From Xanthobacteraceae bacterium (GTDB lineage Bacteria; Pseudomonadota; Alphaproteobacteria; Rhizobiales; Xanthobacteraceae): DNA of 8,006 nucleotides. The position numbers were made by a program, and so were the translations under genes. The notes below the pieces were generated by a model. It ran no database searches and was not told the origin of the DNA. It saw nothing but the letters and a program-made list of their open reading frames with translations. The DNA lies in contig JASHRY010000098.1 of NCBI GenBank assembly GCA_030037105.1, positions 1-8,006 of the forward strand. Reading direction: 5' to 3'. Below, piece after piece: positions 1 through 5,312 of this stretch (position 1 is its first letter; the number at the start of each line of letters is the position of its first letter).

Positions 1-110
1 GCTGCGGCGGCCGCTTGACGAACTTCAGGCGGCAGCGCGTCGCGGCGCGCGGTAGCCTCGCGACGCAGTCGCTCCTTATCAGCTTGAATCTCGGCCATCT
101 CCCCCGTCAT
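1..110 (-). CDS. fau: 5-formyltetrahydrofolate cyclo-ligase, N-terminal fragment (cut by window edge)
   Basis: On the minus strand from ATG 110 the frame reads MTGEMAEIQADKERLRREAT and continues ARRDALPPEVRQAAAA to the window edge, with no stop. The basic KxxLRREAxARRDALPPE helix is typical of the N-terminus of 5-formyltetrahydrofolate cyclo-ligase, which uses ATP to convert 5-formyl-THF to 5,10-methenyl-THF in the cytoplasm. Only 36 codons are visible, so the ATP-binding and catalytic parts cannot be checked. The position after zapA and 6S RNA matches the E. coli zapA-ssrS-fau (ygfA) order and strongly supports the call. The start is uncertain. ATG 110 lies inside the edge of a palindromic repeat, while ATG 98 (MAEIQADK) is where unrelated sequence begins; GGGGGAG sits between them but directly abuts ATG 98. 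The gene is probably transcribed with the upstream minus-strand genes. Confidence 0.75.
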   Translation of the reverse strand, partial: MTGEMAEIQADKERLRREATARRDALPPEVRQAAAA

Positions 111-138
111 ACCCGGCCTCGTTTCGGGCATCCACGTC
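105..138. repeat. REP-like palindromic repeat, copy 1 (degenerate)
   Basis: This copy has imperfect dyad symmetry: CGTCAT, then acCCGG, cCTCGTTT, CGGGCATCCACGTC. It resembles the dispersed palindromic element I recall from Bradyrhizobium-like genomes, whose core is CCCGGGCTTGTCCCGGG flanked by GTCATG and CATCCACG. It faces copy 2 (159-192) head to head across about 20 bases. Its outer edge supplies the ATG at 110 on the minus strand, one of two candidate starts of the cyclo-ligase gene. That the element is dispersed is recalled, not shown within this window. Confidence 0.6.
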
Positions 139-158
139 GTCGGCGCCGCCAACCTAAA

Positions 159-192
159 GACGTCGATGGCCGGGACAAGCCCGGCCATCACG
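159..192. repeat. REP-like palindromic repeat, copy 2 (well preserved)
   Basis: The core GGCCGGGACAAGCCCGGCC at 168-186 is a near-perfect inverted repeat, GGCCGGG against CCCGGCC around a 5-base ACAAG centre. It extends outward as GACGTCGAT on the left and ATCACG on the right. Read on the minus strand it has the same layout as copy 1, so the pair forms a composite inverted element like the doublets of enterobacterial BIMEs. It lies between the 6S RNA region and the cyclo-ligase start, where a transcript hairpin could affect processing or read-through. Confidence 0.7.
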
Positions 193-239
193 AAACAGCA
201 ACGGCAAAGAGTGCGGAGCCGCGGCGGCCGTCGGAGCGC

Positions 240-405
240 TCGATCCCGGGTTCCCTACGAAAGTAGGTGGGCGCCATATGTCCGAGCCCACGAGCCCGGT
301 CAGGGACAGCTCCCTTCAGGATCGATAAGGCCCCGGGGATTTGGCTCCTGACGCACCGCGCAGCTCCGCCTCATCAATGTAGACTCGATGCCGAAGGTGC
401 GCCAT
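240..405 (-). ncRNA. ssrS: 6S RNA (ssrS), candidate
   Basis: 6S RNA mimics an open promoter and sequesters sigma70-RNA polymerase in stationary phase. Three nested long-range pairings support a rod-shaped RNA on the minus strand. The inner helix CGAGTCTAC (387-379) pairs with GTGGGCTCG (291-283) over nine pairs. The apical helix GTCAGG (352-347) pairs with CCTGAC (304-299). An outer helix GGTG..GGCGC (409-399) pairs with GCGCC.CACC (274-266). Single-stranded stretches between the outer and inner helices resemble the 6S central bubble. The apical segment holds CCCCGGGGCCTTATCGAT, which I recall from alphaproteobacterial 6S RNAs. Position is the strongest argument: zapA-ssrS-fau is conserved from E. 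coli to rhizobia. The ends are estimates; the outermost helix reaches the zapA stop codon, so the 5' end may come from processing. No covariance-model search was possible. Confidence 0.7.
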
Positions 406-791
406 CACCCCAGCGGGACGCCACCGCCGCCGATGGTCTGGTTGAGCTTTTTGGTGACGCTCTCGATGCGTTCGGCAGCCGTGGTCAACGCCGCCGCAAC
501 CGCCGCCTGCGCGGATTTGCTGCGGTCGGCGGCCGCCGACCGCGCATCTTCTCTTGCCGCGAGTTCCTGCTCGAGCCGCTTGAGCCGCAGCCCCATCTCG
601 CCGCGCTCGTCGGCGAGCGTGAGCGCCGCCATGACGATGAGCCGCGTATCGCCGATCTCGCCGAATTTGGCGCGCAGGCTGTCTATGCGCGCGTCGAGCT
701 CGCGGGCGAGAGCCATGAGATGGTCCTTCTGGCCGTCCTCGCAGGCCATTCGGAACTGCCGCCCATGGATGGTGACACTGACCTCGGCCAT
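405..791 (-). CDS. zapA: Cell division protein ZapA
   Basis: The 128-residue protein begins MAEVSVTIHGRQFRMACEDG and continues QKDHLMALARELDARIDSLR. This is the ZapA fold: an N-terminal beta-strand pair (xVxIxGrxxxxxCxxGqexhL) followed by long helices that form a tetrameric coiled coil. ZapA bundles FtsZ protofilaments at the division septum in the cytoplasm. The segment GDTRLIVMAALTLADE at about residues 46-61 is the conserved helical core. Residues 62-120 are charged, alanine-rich coiled coil, and the tail GGGGVPLG is low complexity. The length agrees with alphaproteobacterial ZapA, which has a longer C-terminal helix than the E. coli protein. A GGGGGG Shine-Dalgarno sits three bases before ATG. 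The gene begins about 40 bases after the DUF4164 stop and ends where the candidate 6S RNA begins, so the three are probably one transcription unit. Confidence 0.92.
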   Translation of the reverse strand: MAEVSVTIHGRQFRMACEDGQKDHLMALARELDARIDSLRAKFGEIGDTRLIVMAALTLADERGEMGLRLKRLEQELAAREDARSAAADRSKSAQAAVAAALTTAAERIESVTKKLNQTIGGGGVPLG

Positions 792-830
792 GGTCCCCCC
801 GACTTATCCTCGTTCGCGCGCGGCCGGCGC

Positions 831-1109
831 TCAATCGTCATTCGCCAGCACGCCGCGGATCGTTTCGATCGCCTGAGCGATCCGTTGCGCGACCTCACGG
901 TTGGCGGATTCGAAGCCGCGCGAGCGCGCCGTCGCCTGATCGAGCTCGCTCGCGAGCCGGGCACGATCGGCGCCGAGCGCCTGGATTTGGCTGACGAGCG
1001 TCTCCTCGCTGCGGTCGGCCTCGCGGCGCCGCTCCACCGCTGCCTCCAGCGCATCGAGTGCAAGCGCCAGCCGCCGGCGTGCAATCTCGATCGAATCGGT
1101 CTCGCTCAT
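831..1109 (-). CDS. DUF4164 family coiled-coil protein upstream of zapA
   Basis: From ATG 1109 the 92-residue protein starts MSETDSIEIARRRLALALDA and runs through LEAAVERRREADRSEETLVSQ to an acidic end (GVLANDD). Almost the whole length has the heptad pattern and charge of a helical coiled coil, with no signal peptide or membrane segment. Its size, composition and position before zapA match the DUF4164 family of alphaproteobacteria, whose function is unknown; a division or scaffold role is inferred only from linkage to zapA. ATG 1130 (MAATDGQ) is an alternative in-frame start. I prefer 1109 because GGATGG lies a few bases before it, whereas the sequence before 1130 lacks a good ribosome site. 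The frame is open back to 1199, but that extension (cysteines, FINN) does not look like the family. Confidence 0.75.
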   Translation of the reverse strand: MSETDSIEIARRRLALALDALEAAVERRREADRSEETLVSQIQALGADRARLASELDQATARSRGFESANREVAQRIAQAIETIRGVLANDD

Positions 1110-1185
1110 TTGGCCATCCGTTGCGGCCATAAGCACCGGCGCACCATGGGTGAAAATTGTGCGACAGCAATTATTTATAAAAAGA

Positions 1186-1215
1186 ACTTTACGTCGCATC
1201 GAGCAAGAACGTCAA
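1186..1215 (-). promoter_or_regulatory. Candidate sigma70-type promoter for the DUF4164-zapA-ssrS unit
   Basis: On the minus strand, TTGACG (1215-1210) and TAAAGT (1191-1186) are separated by 18 bases. Transcription would start near 1180, giving a leader of about 70 bases that contains the AT-rich stretch TTTATAAATAATT. The -35 box is good and the -10 box is weak. The placement between divergent genes supports it, but other -10 choices in the AT-rich segment are possible. Confidence 0.4.
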
Positions 1216-1274
1216 CGCCTAAAGCGATATCGTTCCGGGGCCTGTGCATGACCTCGTCGACGCCCGCCTCGCAT

Positions 1275-1302
1275 TTGACTTAAGGCCCCCCCATGCTATC
1301 TG
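1275..1302 (+). promoter_or_regulatory. Candidate sigma70-type promoter for tkt
   Basis: TTGACT (1275-1280) is followed after 16 bases by TATCTG (1297-1302), a TTGAC/CTATCT arrangement common in alphaproteobacterial housekeeping promoters. The predicted start near 1308 leaves a leader of about 50 bases before ATG 1361. It also places the upstream in-frame ATG at 1244 outside the transcript, which argues for the shorter transketolase start. Confidence 0.5.
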
Positions 1303-1360
1303 TGCGCCGCCCGTTTCCCAACCGTGGCTGCCTGCATTCGCGCCGCGCTTGGCAAGTTCA

Positions 1361-3430
1361 ATGACGATGCCGGACCGTTTTCTCACGGCGAGTGCCCCCC
1401 TCGCCCGCGCCCCGCGTTTTCCCGCGGCAGGCGCCGGCCCGATTTCGCGCGCGGATCACGATCGCATGGCCAACGCCATCCGGGCTCTGGCCATGGACGC
1501 GGTCGAGCAGGCGAAATCCGGTCATCCCGGCCTGCCGATGGGCGCGGCCGACATGGCGACCGTGCTGTTCTCGCGTTTCCTCAAGTTCGATCCGGCCGAT
1601 CCGGCTTGGCCCGACCGCGACCGTTTCGTGCTCTCGGCCGGCCACGGCTCGATGCTCATTTACGCGCTGCTTCACCTTCTCGGTTACGAGAAGGTGACGA
1701 TCGGCGAGATCAAACGCTTCCGCCAGCTCGGCTCGCTCACGCCCGGTCATCCCGAATATGGCCGCACGCCAGGGGTCGAAACCACGACCGGACCGCTCGG
1801 CCAGGGTCTCGCCAATGCAGTCGGCATGGCGATCGCGGAACGTCACCTCGCCGCAGAGTTCGGCGGCAACATCGTCGATCACGCGACTTATGTGCTCGCC
1901 TCCGACGGCGATTTGATGGAGGGCGTCAGTCAGGAGGCGATCGCGCTTGCCGGTCATCTGAAGCTGAAAAAACTCATCGTGCTCTTCGACGACAACGGCG
2001 TCTCGATCGACGGCCCGGTCGCGCTCGCCGATTCCGTCGATCAAGTACGGCGCTTCGAAGCCGCCGGCTGGGCGGCGACCCGCATCGACGGCCACGATCC
2101 CGCGGCTATCGCCGCCGCGATCGAAGCGGCAAAGGCATCCGAGCGGCCCTCGCTGATCGCTTGCCGCACCACGATCGGCTTCGGCGCGCCGACCAAGGCC
2201 GGCACCGAGAAAGTCCACGGCGCCCCGCTCGGCGCCGAGGAAATCGCCGCGGCGCGGCAAAAACTCGGCTGGAGTGCACCGGCATTCGAGATTCCGCCCG
2301 CCATCCTCGCGCAATGGCGCGCCGTCGGCGAACGCGGCCGTCCGGTTCGGCTCGCCTGGGAAAAGCGCCTCGCCGCGCTCGAAGCCGACAAGCGCGGCGA
2401 GTTCGAGCGCCGCACGCGCGGCGACCTCCCGCGGGAAAAATTGGCGGCGGCAATCTGCACCGTGAAAGAAAAATTGGCGGCGGCGCCGAAAGACATCGCC
2501 ACCCGCGCGGCTTCCGAAGTCGCGCTCGAGGCGCTGACTGCGGCACTGCCGGAGATGATCGGCGGTTCGGCCGACCTCACCGGCTCCAACAACACGCGTC
2601 CCAAAGCCATGAAGGTCATGAGCACGGCGGATTATTCCGGCCGTTTCATCCATTACGGCGTGCGCGAACACGGCATGGCGGCCGCCATGAACGGCATGGC
2701 GTTGCACGGCGGGATCATCCCCTACTCCGGCACGTTTCTCGTGTTCTCCGATTATTGCCGGCCGGCCATTCGTCTCGCCGCGCTCATGGATCGGCGCGTC
2801 ATTTTCGTGATGACCCACGACTCGATCGGGCTCGGCGAGGACGGCCCGACGCACCAGCCGGTCGAGCACCTTGCCGCGCTGCGCGCCGTCCCGAACCTGA
2901 AAGTTTTCCGGCCGTGCGATGCGGTGGAGACGGTCGAGTGCTGGCAGCTTGCGCTGGAGTCAAAAGACGGCCCGAGCGTGCTCGCCCTGACGCGGCAGGC
3001 CGTGCCGCAACTGCGCCAAGAATTCGACGAGAAGAACCGTTGTGCGTTCGGCGCCTACGAGCTGAGTGCCGCCGACGATAATGCCGCGGTCGTGTCGCTG
3101 TTCGCCACCGGCTCGGAGGTCGCCATCGCGGTCGCAGCAAAAAAAATCCTCGCCGAACGCCGCATCCCGGCGCGGGTCGTGTCGGTGCCGTGCTTCGAGC
3201 TTCTGTTCGCCGCGCCGGAGGCGGAACGCGCGATGATTATCGGCCGCGCCGAGGTCAATGTCGCCGTCGAAGCCGGCATCCGCCAGGGTTGGGACGCGAT
3301 CATCGGCACGGAGGGAATTTTCGTCGGCATGACCGGCTTCGGCGCCAGTGCGTCGTACAAGGAGCTTTACCGCCATTTCGGGATCACGCCGGAAGCGGTG
3401 GCGCAGGCGGCACTGCGCAAATTGAGCTGA
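1361..3430 (+). CDS. tkt: Transketolase
   Basis: Transketolase moves two-carbon ketol units between sugar phosphates in the pentose phosphate and Calvin pathways, using thiamine diphosphate in the cytoplasm. The 689-residue product has all three domains. Residues 41-57 carry the family signature ending in [13 protein letters not shown] near 181-188 followed by DDNG near 210-213 is the ThDP/metal-binding motif. YGVREHGM near 432-439 holds the catalytic glutamate (E436), and [13 protein letters not shown] at 492-504 is the second signature. The C-terminal domain runs intact to the stop. ATG 1361 was chosen over 1244 because of length and the promoter at 1275-1302; the Shine-Dalgarno is weak, and ATG 1367 is possible. 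About 35 residues precede the usual [17 protein letters not shown] opening, a longer lead than in many homologues. A 17-base repeat encodes EKLAAA twice in the interdomain linker. Usual neighbours such as gap do not follow; a convergent accessory gene starts within 32 bases. Confidence 0.95.
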   Translation: MTMPDRFLTASAPLARAPRFPAAGAGPISRADHDRMANAIRALAMDAVEQAKSGHPGLPMGAADMATVLFSRFLKFDPADPAWPDRDRFVLSAGHGSMLIYALLHLLGYEKVTIGEIKRFRQLGSLTPGHPEYGRTPGVETTTGPLGQGLANAVGMAIAERHLAAEFGGNIVDHATYVLASDGDLMEGVSQEAIALAGHLKLKKLIVLFDDNGVSIDGPVALADSVDQVRRFEAAGWAATRIDGHDPAAIAAAIEAAKASERPSLIACRTTIGFGAPTKAGTEKVHGAPLGAEEIAAARQKLGWSAPAFEIPPAILAQWRAVGERGRPVRLAWEKRLAALEADKRGEFERRTRGDLPREKLAAAICTVKEKLAAAPKDIATRAASEVALEALTAALPEMIGGSADLTGSNNTRPKAMKVMSTADYSGRFIHYGVREHGMAAAMNGMALHGGIIPYSGTFLVFSDYCRPAIRLAALMDRRVIFVMTHDSIGLGEDGPTHQPVEHLAALRAVPNLKVFRPCDAVETVECWQLALESKDGPSVLALTRQAVPQLRQEFDEKNRCAFGAYELSAADDNAAVVSLFATGSEVAIAVAAKKILAERRIPARVVSVPCFELLFAAPEAERAMIIGRAEVNVAVEAGIRQGWDAIIGTEGIFVGMTGFGASASYKELYRHFGITPEAVAQAALRKLS
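2435..2484 (+). repeat. Pair of 17-base direct repeats inside tkt
   Basis: GAAAAATTGGCGGCGGC occurs at 2435-2451 and again at 2468-2484, exactly 33 bases apart and in frame. Both copies encode EKLAAA (residues 359-364 and 370-375 of the 689-residue protein). Sequence beyond the 17 bases differs, so this is a local duplication or convergence in the linker between the ThDP-binding and pyrimidine-binding domains. Confidence 0.8.
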
Positions 3431-3461
3431 AAAATCGTCCCTGTTGTTCACGCCCTCGACG

Positions 3462-4718
3462 TTACGCGCTGATCCGCGCCAGACGGCTGTCGAGAAAGGA
3501 CACCAGATGGTCGCAGAGGTCGCGGGCGTCGTCACCGGCGCCGTCGATCAGCGTGGACTTGCGCCGGCGCAGGAATGGCGCGCCCATCAGATACAAACCG
3601 GGCGCGGCGACAACTCCGCCGTCATGGCGGATCATGCCCTTGCGATCGAGAACCGGCACTTCGAGCCAGGAGTAATCGGGCCGGAAGCCGGTGGCCCAGA
3701 TGATCGTCTTGATCGCGCCCGAGTTCAGGTCAAGGCCGAGCGGCGGCGCCACCTCAACGCGGGTCGGCGGCGGGCGATGCGGGGGCTTGACCTTGTCGTC
3801 GAAGCCGTTCGCGCGCGCCCAGTCGTCGATGAGGTCGAGGAGCCGGCCCATCTTGAGATCGGACAGCGCGCACATGTTGCGCAGCGACCCGGCGAACTGC
3901 GCCTTGCCGTCCTCACTGATGCCGGCGAGGCGCCCGACCAGCGTCACGCCCATGGCGGTCAGAGCGTTGAGGTCGAGGGTCGAGCGATCGGGCGTGCCGG
4001 CGAGCTGCAGCGAAGGCACCCGCCGCGCCCGGCCGATGTCGTCGACCTCGTCGTAGCGCTGATCGAGCACGCCGGCCGCGTCCATCCACCACTCCAGGTC
4101 CTTGCCGCGATAAACACGCGGCGCGCGGATGTGCTCGCCCACCGACAAGGTCACCGGCCGGCCCGAACGCTGGATTTCGGCGGCGATCTGCGTGCCGCTC
4201 GCCGATGCGCCCACGACCAGGACGCCGCCATCGGGCAGCGCGCCAGGATTGCGGTATTGCTGGGCGGTGACTTGGGCGATCGCGCGCGGCACCCGGTCGG
4301 CAAAGGTGGAGACGCGGGCGATGTTGCATGCGCCGGACGCGATCACCACGATGCGGCAGCGCCAGTCGTCTTGATCCGTGCGCACCAGATATCCGGTACC
4401 GGTGGCGCGCACCGACGTGACCGTAGTGTGCGTTCGCACCGGCGTCGCAATGGCCTCGGCGTAACCGGCGATGAAGGCGATGACTTCGGGCAGCGTTCGG
4501 TAGCCGTCGGGATCATCGCCGTCGTAGCCAAAGCCGGGCAGTCGGCTCTGCCAATTGGGCGTGAGCAGCCGCAGCGAATCCCAACGCTCTGTGCGCCACG
4601 AATGGGCGACCTCGCCGCGCTCCAGCACGACATGATCGATCGCGCGGTCGGCGAGACAGCGGCTCATGGCCAGGCCGGCATGCCCGGCGCCGATGACGAC
4701 TGCGGTGACGGTGCTAAT
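3462..4718 (-). CDS. Flavin-containing monooxygenase-like NAD(P)/FAD oxidoreductase; start codon defective or non-canonical
   Basis: This looks like a single-component FAD/NADPH enzyme that would hydroxylate or oxidise a small organic substrate. Numbered from ATT 4718 it has 418 residues. VVIGAGHAGLAMSR at 7-20 is the FAD-binding GxGxxG, VVGASASG at 168-175 is the second (NADPH) Rossmann motif, and WATGFRPD at 341-348 is the conserved ATG-type motif of this superfamily. ERWDSLRLLTPNWQSRLPG near 44-62 is the substrate-side block of the FMO-like branch. The first ATG in frame, 4667, lies after GxGxxG and would remove the FAD site, so the true protein must start earlier. The frame is open only back to a TGA at 4731-4733 and contains no ATG, GTG or TTG. 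ATT 4718 has GAGGGA eight bases upstream. A one-base frameshift joining ATG 4734 is the main alternative. It is probably transcribed from the promoter at 4906-4936 and converges on tkt. Substrate unknown. Confidence 0.8.
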   Translation of the reverse strand: MSTVTAVVIGAGHAGLAMSRCLADRAIDHVVLERGEVAHSWRTERWDSLRLLTPNWQSRLPGFGYDGDDPDGYRTLPEVIAFIAGYAEAIATPVRTHTTVTSVRATGTGYLVRTDQDDWRCRIVVIASGACNIARVSTFADRVPRAIAQVTAQQYRNPGALPDGGVLVVGASASGTQIAAEIQRSGRPVTLSVGEHIRAPRVYRGKDLEWWMDAAGVLDQRYDEVDDIGRARRVPSLQLAGTPDRSTLDLNALTAMGVTLVGRLAGISEDGKAQFAGSLRNMCALSDLKMGRLLDLIDDWARANGFDDKVKPPHRPPPTRVEVAPPLGLDLNSGAIKTIIWATGFRPDYSWLEVPVLDRKGMIRHDGGVVAAPGLYLMGAPFLRRRKSTLIDGAGDDARDLCDHLVSFLDSRLARISA

Positions 4719-4761
4719 CGCTTCGTTCCCTCATGGCGCGACCGCGGCCCGGGGCTTCGGC

Positions 4762-4839
4762 TCAGTTCACGACGACGGTGACGTTCGTCGGATTGGTCAC
4801 GATGTCGTACACCGCCTGCTGCTTCTGCGATTGCGCCAT
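4762..4839 (-). CDS. Small ORF, 25 codons, unknown
   Basis: ATG 4839 opens a 25-residue frame: glutamine-rich MAQSQKQQAVYDI followed by the strand-like VTNPTNVTVVVN, ending in TGA. No known family is recognised. In its favour, it follows a plausible promoter (4906-4936) and leader hairpin, and it lies 43 bases before the monooxygenase frame on the same strand. An in-frame TGA just upstream means no longer version exists. Against it, the ribosome site is poor (GCAGGC a few bases before ATG) and an ORF this short occurs often by chance. It could be a leader peptide, a small partner protein or nothing. Confidence 0.3.
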   Translation of the reverse strand: MAQSQKQQAVYDIVTNPTNVTVVVN

Positions 4840-4880
4840 GGATGCCTGCGCACTCCGGTTGCCTCAACCTGCTGCCTGAG

Positions 4881-4896
4881 CGGACGTTTGCGTCCG
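4881..4896. repeat. Perfect 6-bp inverted repeat in the monooxygenase leader
   Basis: CGGACG TTTG CGTCCG is a perfect 6-base stem with a 4-base loop. On the minus strand it falls within the first bases after the predicted transcription start near 4899. It could be a transcript hairpin or an operator placed to block initiation. No U-tract follows, so it does not look like a terminator. Confidence 0.55.
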
Positions 4897-4905
4897 GGGC
4901 CGCAC

Positions 4906-4936
4906 CCTATACACGGAGGCACATGCCGGTCGTCAA
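4906..4936 (-). promoter_or_regulatory. Candidate promoter for the small ORF and monooxygenase
   Basis: On the minus strand TTGACG (4936-4931) and TATAGG (4911-4906) are 19 bases apart, a good -35 and a fair -10 with slightly long spacing. It lies in the only sizeable gap between the methyltransferase and monooxygenase genes and would start transcription near 4899, about 60 bases before the small ORF. Confidence 0.4.
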
Positions 4937-5045
4937 CTTCTAAATTTCCCGAGGAAAATCGGCCGACGCTGGAACGCGGCAAGAAAAATCATGCTGCAAT
5001 TTATCGGAAATCCAGCCGATGTCCGCGCGGCCTGCAATCCACTTG

Positions 5046-5061
5046 GACCCGTCACAGGGTC
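5046..5061. repeat. Inverted repeat at the end of the methyltransferase frame
   Basis: GACCC GTCACA GGGTC is a perfect 5-base stem with a 6-base loop that contains the terminal TGA (minus strand 5054-5052). No T-run follows on the minus strand, so intrinsic termination is unlikely. It may be a simple 3' hairpin. Confidence 0.4.
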
Positions 5062-5312
5062 TCACGCCGACGTGGATGATCTTCCTTCTTCAGCACGATG
5101 CTGCCCAGCGGGATGAGCATCGGTGCCGGAGCCCGCGCCAGGCGCGTCGCCGTTCCGGCCTCCAGCTTGCTGATGAAGGCCGCCAGGCGCGGATCGTCGC
5201 GGCCGCCGTCGAGGCCGAGAGCCAGCGTCTGGAACACGCTGGCGCGCGAAAACGCCGCCCATTGTGCGCCGAATCTGCCAGCATCGTGGATGCGTTCAAA
5301 CTCCCGCCAGAT
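5052..5312 (-). pseudogene. C-terminal part of the SABATH methyltransferase, cut off by an in-frame TGA
   Basis: After the TGA at 5315-5313 the same reading frame stays open for 86 further codons. They begin IWREFERIHDAGRFGAQWAA and end with a hydrophobic strand and basic tail (PMLIPLGSIVLKKED). This is what the end of a SABATH methyltransferase should look like: a helical segment after an ED-IW turn, a regulatory helix bundle, then a final beta-strand. With it the protein would be 368 codons, the family's usual size of about 350-380; without it, 281. Internal ATGs exist, but no ribosome site suggests separate translation. The simplest reading is one nonsense mutation (or a base-calling error) with the rest of the frame still uneroded, hence recent. 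I see nothing suggesting recoding. Confidence 0.8.

Noticed and set aside
130..190. Facing palindromes as a CRISPR-like or IS-end structure
   Set aside because: There are only two units in inverted orientation, no regular spacers and no transposase; they fit a REP/BIME-type doublet.
267..1283. Long plus-strand ORF of 338 codons opposite the DUF4164 gene and zapA
   Set aside because: Its product is arginine- and histidine-rich with no family character, and it lies antisense to recognisable ZapA and DUF4164 proteins. High GC makes such shadow frames common.
1244..1360. Upstream ATG 1244 as the transketolase start
   Set aside because: It would add 39 residues with no family similarity and lies upstream of the TTGACT/TATCTG promoter candidate.
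1358..2869. Minus-strand ORF of 503 codons antisense to transketolase
   Set aside because: Shadow of tkt; low-complexity charged product with no domain, while the plus strand encodes every transketolase motif.
4711..4734. Programmed +1 frameshift at GAT TAG C joining ATG 4734 to the monooxygenase frame (prfB-like)
   Set aside because: The shift would reach the right frame, but the P-site codon GAT does not re-pair well after a +1 slip as CTT does in prfB, so a plain indel or ATT start is preferred.
3444..4781. Plus-strand ORF of 445 codons, longer than the opposing monooxygenase ORF
   Set aside because: The minus-strand product has two Rossmann motifs and the ATGFRPD motif; the plus-strand product is compositionally biased and unrecognisable.
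5046..5061. Inverted repeat at the methyltransferase end as a rho-independent terminator
   Set aside because: No T-run follows the 5-base stem on the minus strand.
4797..5079. ORFs of 61-137 codons on both strands between the methyltransferase and monooxygenase
   Set aside because: Arginine- and cysteine-rich products without family character or good ribosome sites; they look like chance frames in GC-rich intergenic DNA.
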